Made by a program: the position numbers and the translations under genes. Below the pieces are notes generated by a model, which saw nothing but the letters and a program-made list of their open reading frames with translations, was not told the DNA's origin and ran no database searches. Source: Limnomonas spitsbergensis (taxonomy: Eukaryota > Chlorophyta > Chlorophyceae > Chlamydomonadales). Taken from it: DNA of 64,000 nt. Numbering within the stretch: position 1 is the stretch's first letter; each line of letters begins with the position of its first letter. This document shows, one piece after another, positions 63,534 through 64,000 of this stretch. The stretch spans positions 620,001 to 684,000 of the forward strand of contig JAYJMM010000075.1 of the NCBI GenBank assembly GCA_037349105.1. Direction: 5' to 3'.

Positions 63534-64000
63534 CTGAACCAACTTAAGGCAAAAGAAACACACAGACACACACAGGGGCAGAGGGGGGAGTGGTCAAGAG
63601 GTAGAGTGGAGGAGTAGGAGCGCCTAGCCACAGTGTGAGAGCTGTGGACACCGCAGCACCCTCTTCAAAAGGGTTGTTTGTGCTGACCAACAGACATTCG
63701 AAATAGTAAGCGCTCGTGGATCTCACCATTCCCACCCATTCTGCTTGCTTGCTCCACACATTACAGTCAGATAAACTCAACTTCACCACTCTGCAGAATC
63801 CTCAGCCTTAAAGCAATGTGGAGCTGTTTCGAGGTTATGAAGATCTCGGCATCCTCCACATAATTATCCAGTGCCACTCTCCCAACAGTCCACCACAACA
63901 GACCAGCAACGCCTATCAACAGGTGGAGTGCCCCACCTGCCGCCATAAGCAACAGCAATAGAGAGGCCCACCCATAAACCTACCTACCTCCCCCCTGCCA
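63534..64000. other. Probable intron/upstream sequence of the KEA3-like gene
   Basis: No exon can be tied to the RCK exon by a consistent splice phase. A 63-aa minus-strand frame (63958-63767) has a hydrophobic stretch (AGGALHLLIGVAGLLWW) that might be a membrane segment, but it shows no recognisable antiporter motif. (CA)n-rich sequence lies at 63555-63575. Confidence 0.35.

Noticed and set aside
63767..63958. Transmembrane exon of the KEA3-like gene
   Set aside because: Hydrophobic, but no antiporter motif and no splice phase that fits the RCK exon at 63533.
1..64000. tRNA or rRNA genes
   Set aside because: I saw no stretch with the conserved tRNA boxes in correct spacing or rRNA core sequences.

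Overview
The window comes from the nuclear genome of a flagellated green alga, most likely a chlamydomonadalean chlorophyte; I cannot name the species. The pointers are GC-rich coding exons, a TGTAA-type poly(A) signal, telomere-like CCCTAAA heptamers scattered through introns, an axonemal dynein gene cut into many short exons, and plant/algal-type NDC1, eIF4B and KEA3-like genes.

About three quarters of the window (270-48977, + strand) is one axonemal dynein heavy chain gene. I could follow 61 coding exons from within the linker/tail to the stop codon. They join to 10,053 nt in one open frame (3350 codons plus stop). Sequence motifs place it with the single-headed inner-arm dyneins (animal DNAH3/7/12 type). 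The first several hundred residues lie upstream of the window. All introns are GT-AG except one GC-AG intron (43077-44029).

After a relatively AT-rich intergenic stretch (48978 to about 53 kb) with low-complexity repeats and one unrecognised minus-strand ORF come two + strand genes. The first is an NDC1-type type II NAD(P)H:quinone oxidoreductase (about 53265-57585; its targeting-peptide exon is unresolved). The second is a plant-type eIF4B (58494-60738, four exons, 507 aa). At the right edge, on the minus strand, is the 3' part of a KEA3-like K+/H+ antiporter gene covering the cytosolic/stromal RCK (KTN) domain (63533 down to about 62188). The genes have unrelated jobs (flagellar motility, plastid/mitochondrial redox, translation initiation, organellar ion exchange), so no operon-like logic is expected.

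The most striking structure is in the introns, not the genes. Many dynein introns carry decayed or near-intact copies of the exon edge next to them, including the splice site, from one copy to about 200. Examples are about 60 copies of an exon end plus 5' splice site in 37229-39700, roughly 200 copies of a 3' splice junction motif in 9185-10965, six decoy acceptor-plus-exon starts in 43500-44029, four in 18836-19095, and tandem exon-start copies in 3810-4182. An imperfect 124-bp palindrome, a three-copy MITE-like family with hAT-like ends, and long (CCCTTTA)n and (CCTAG)n arrays are also present.
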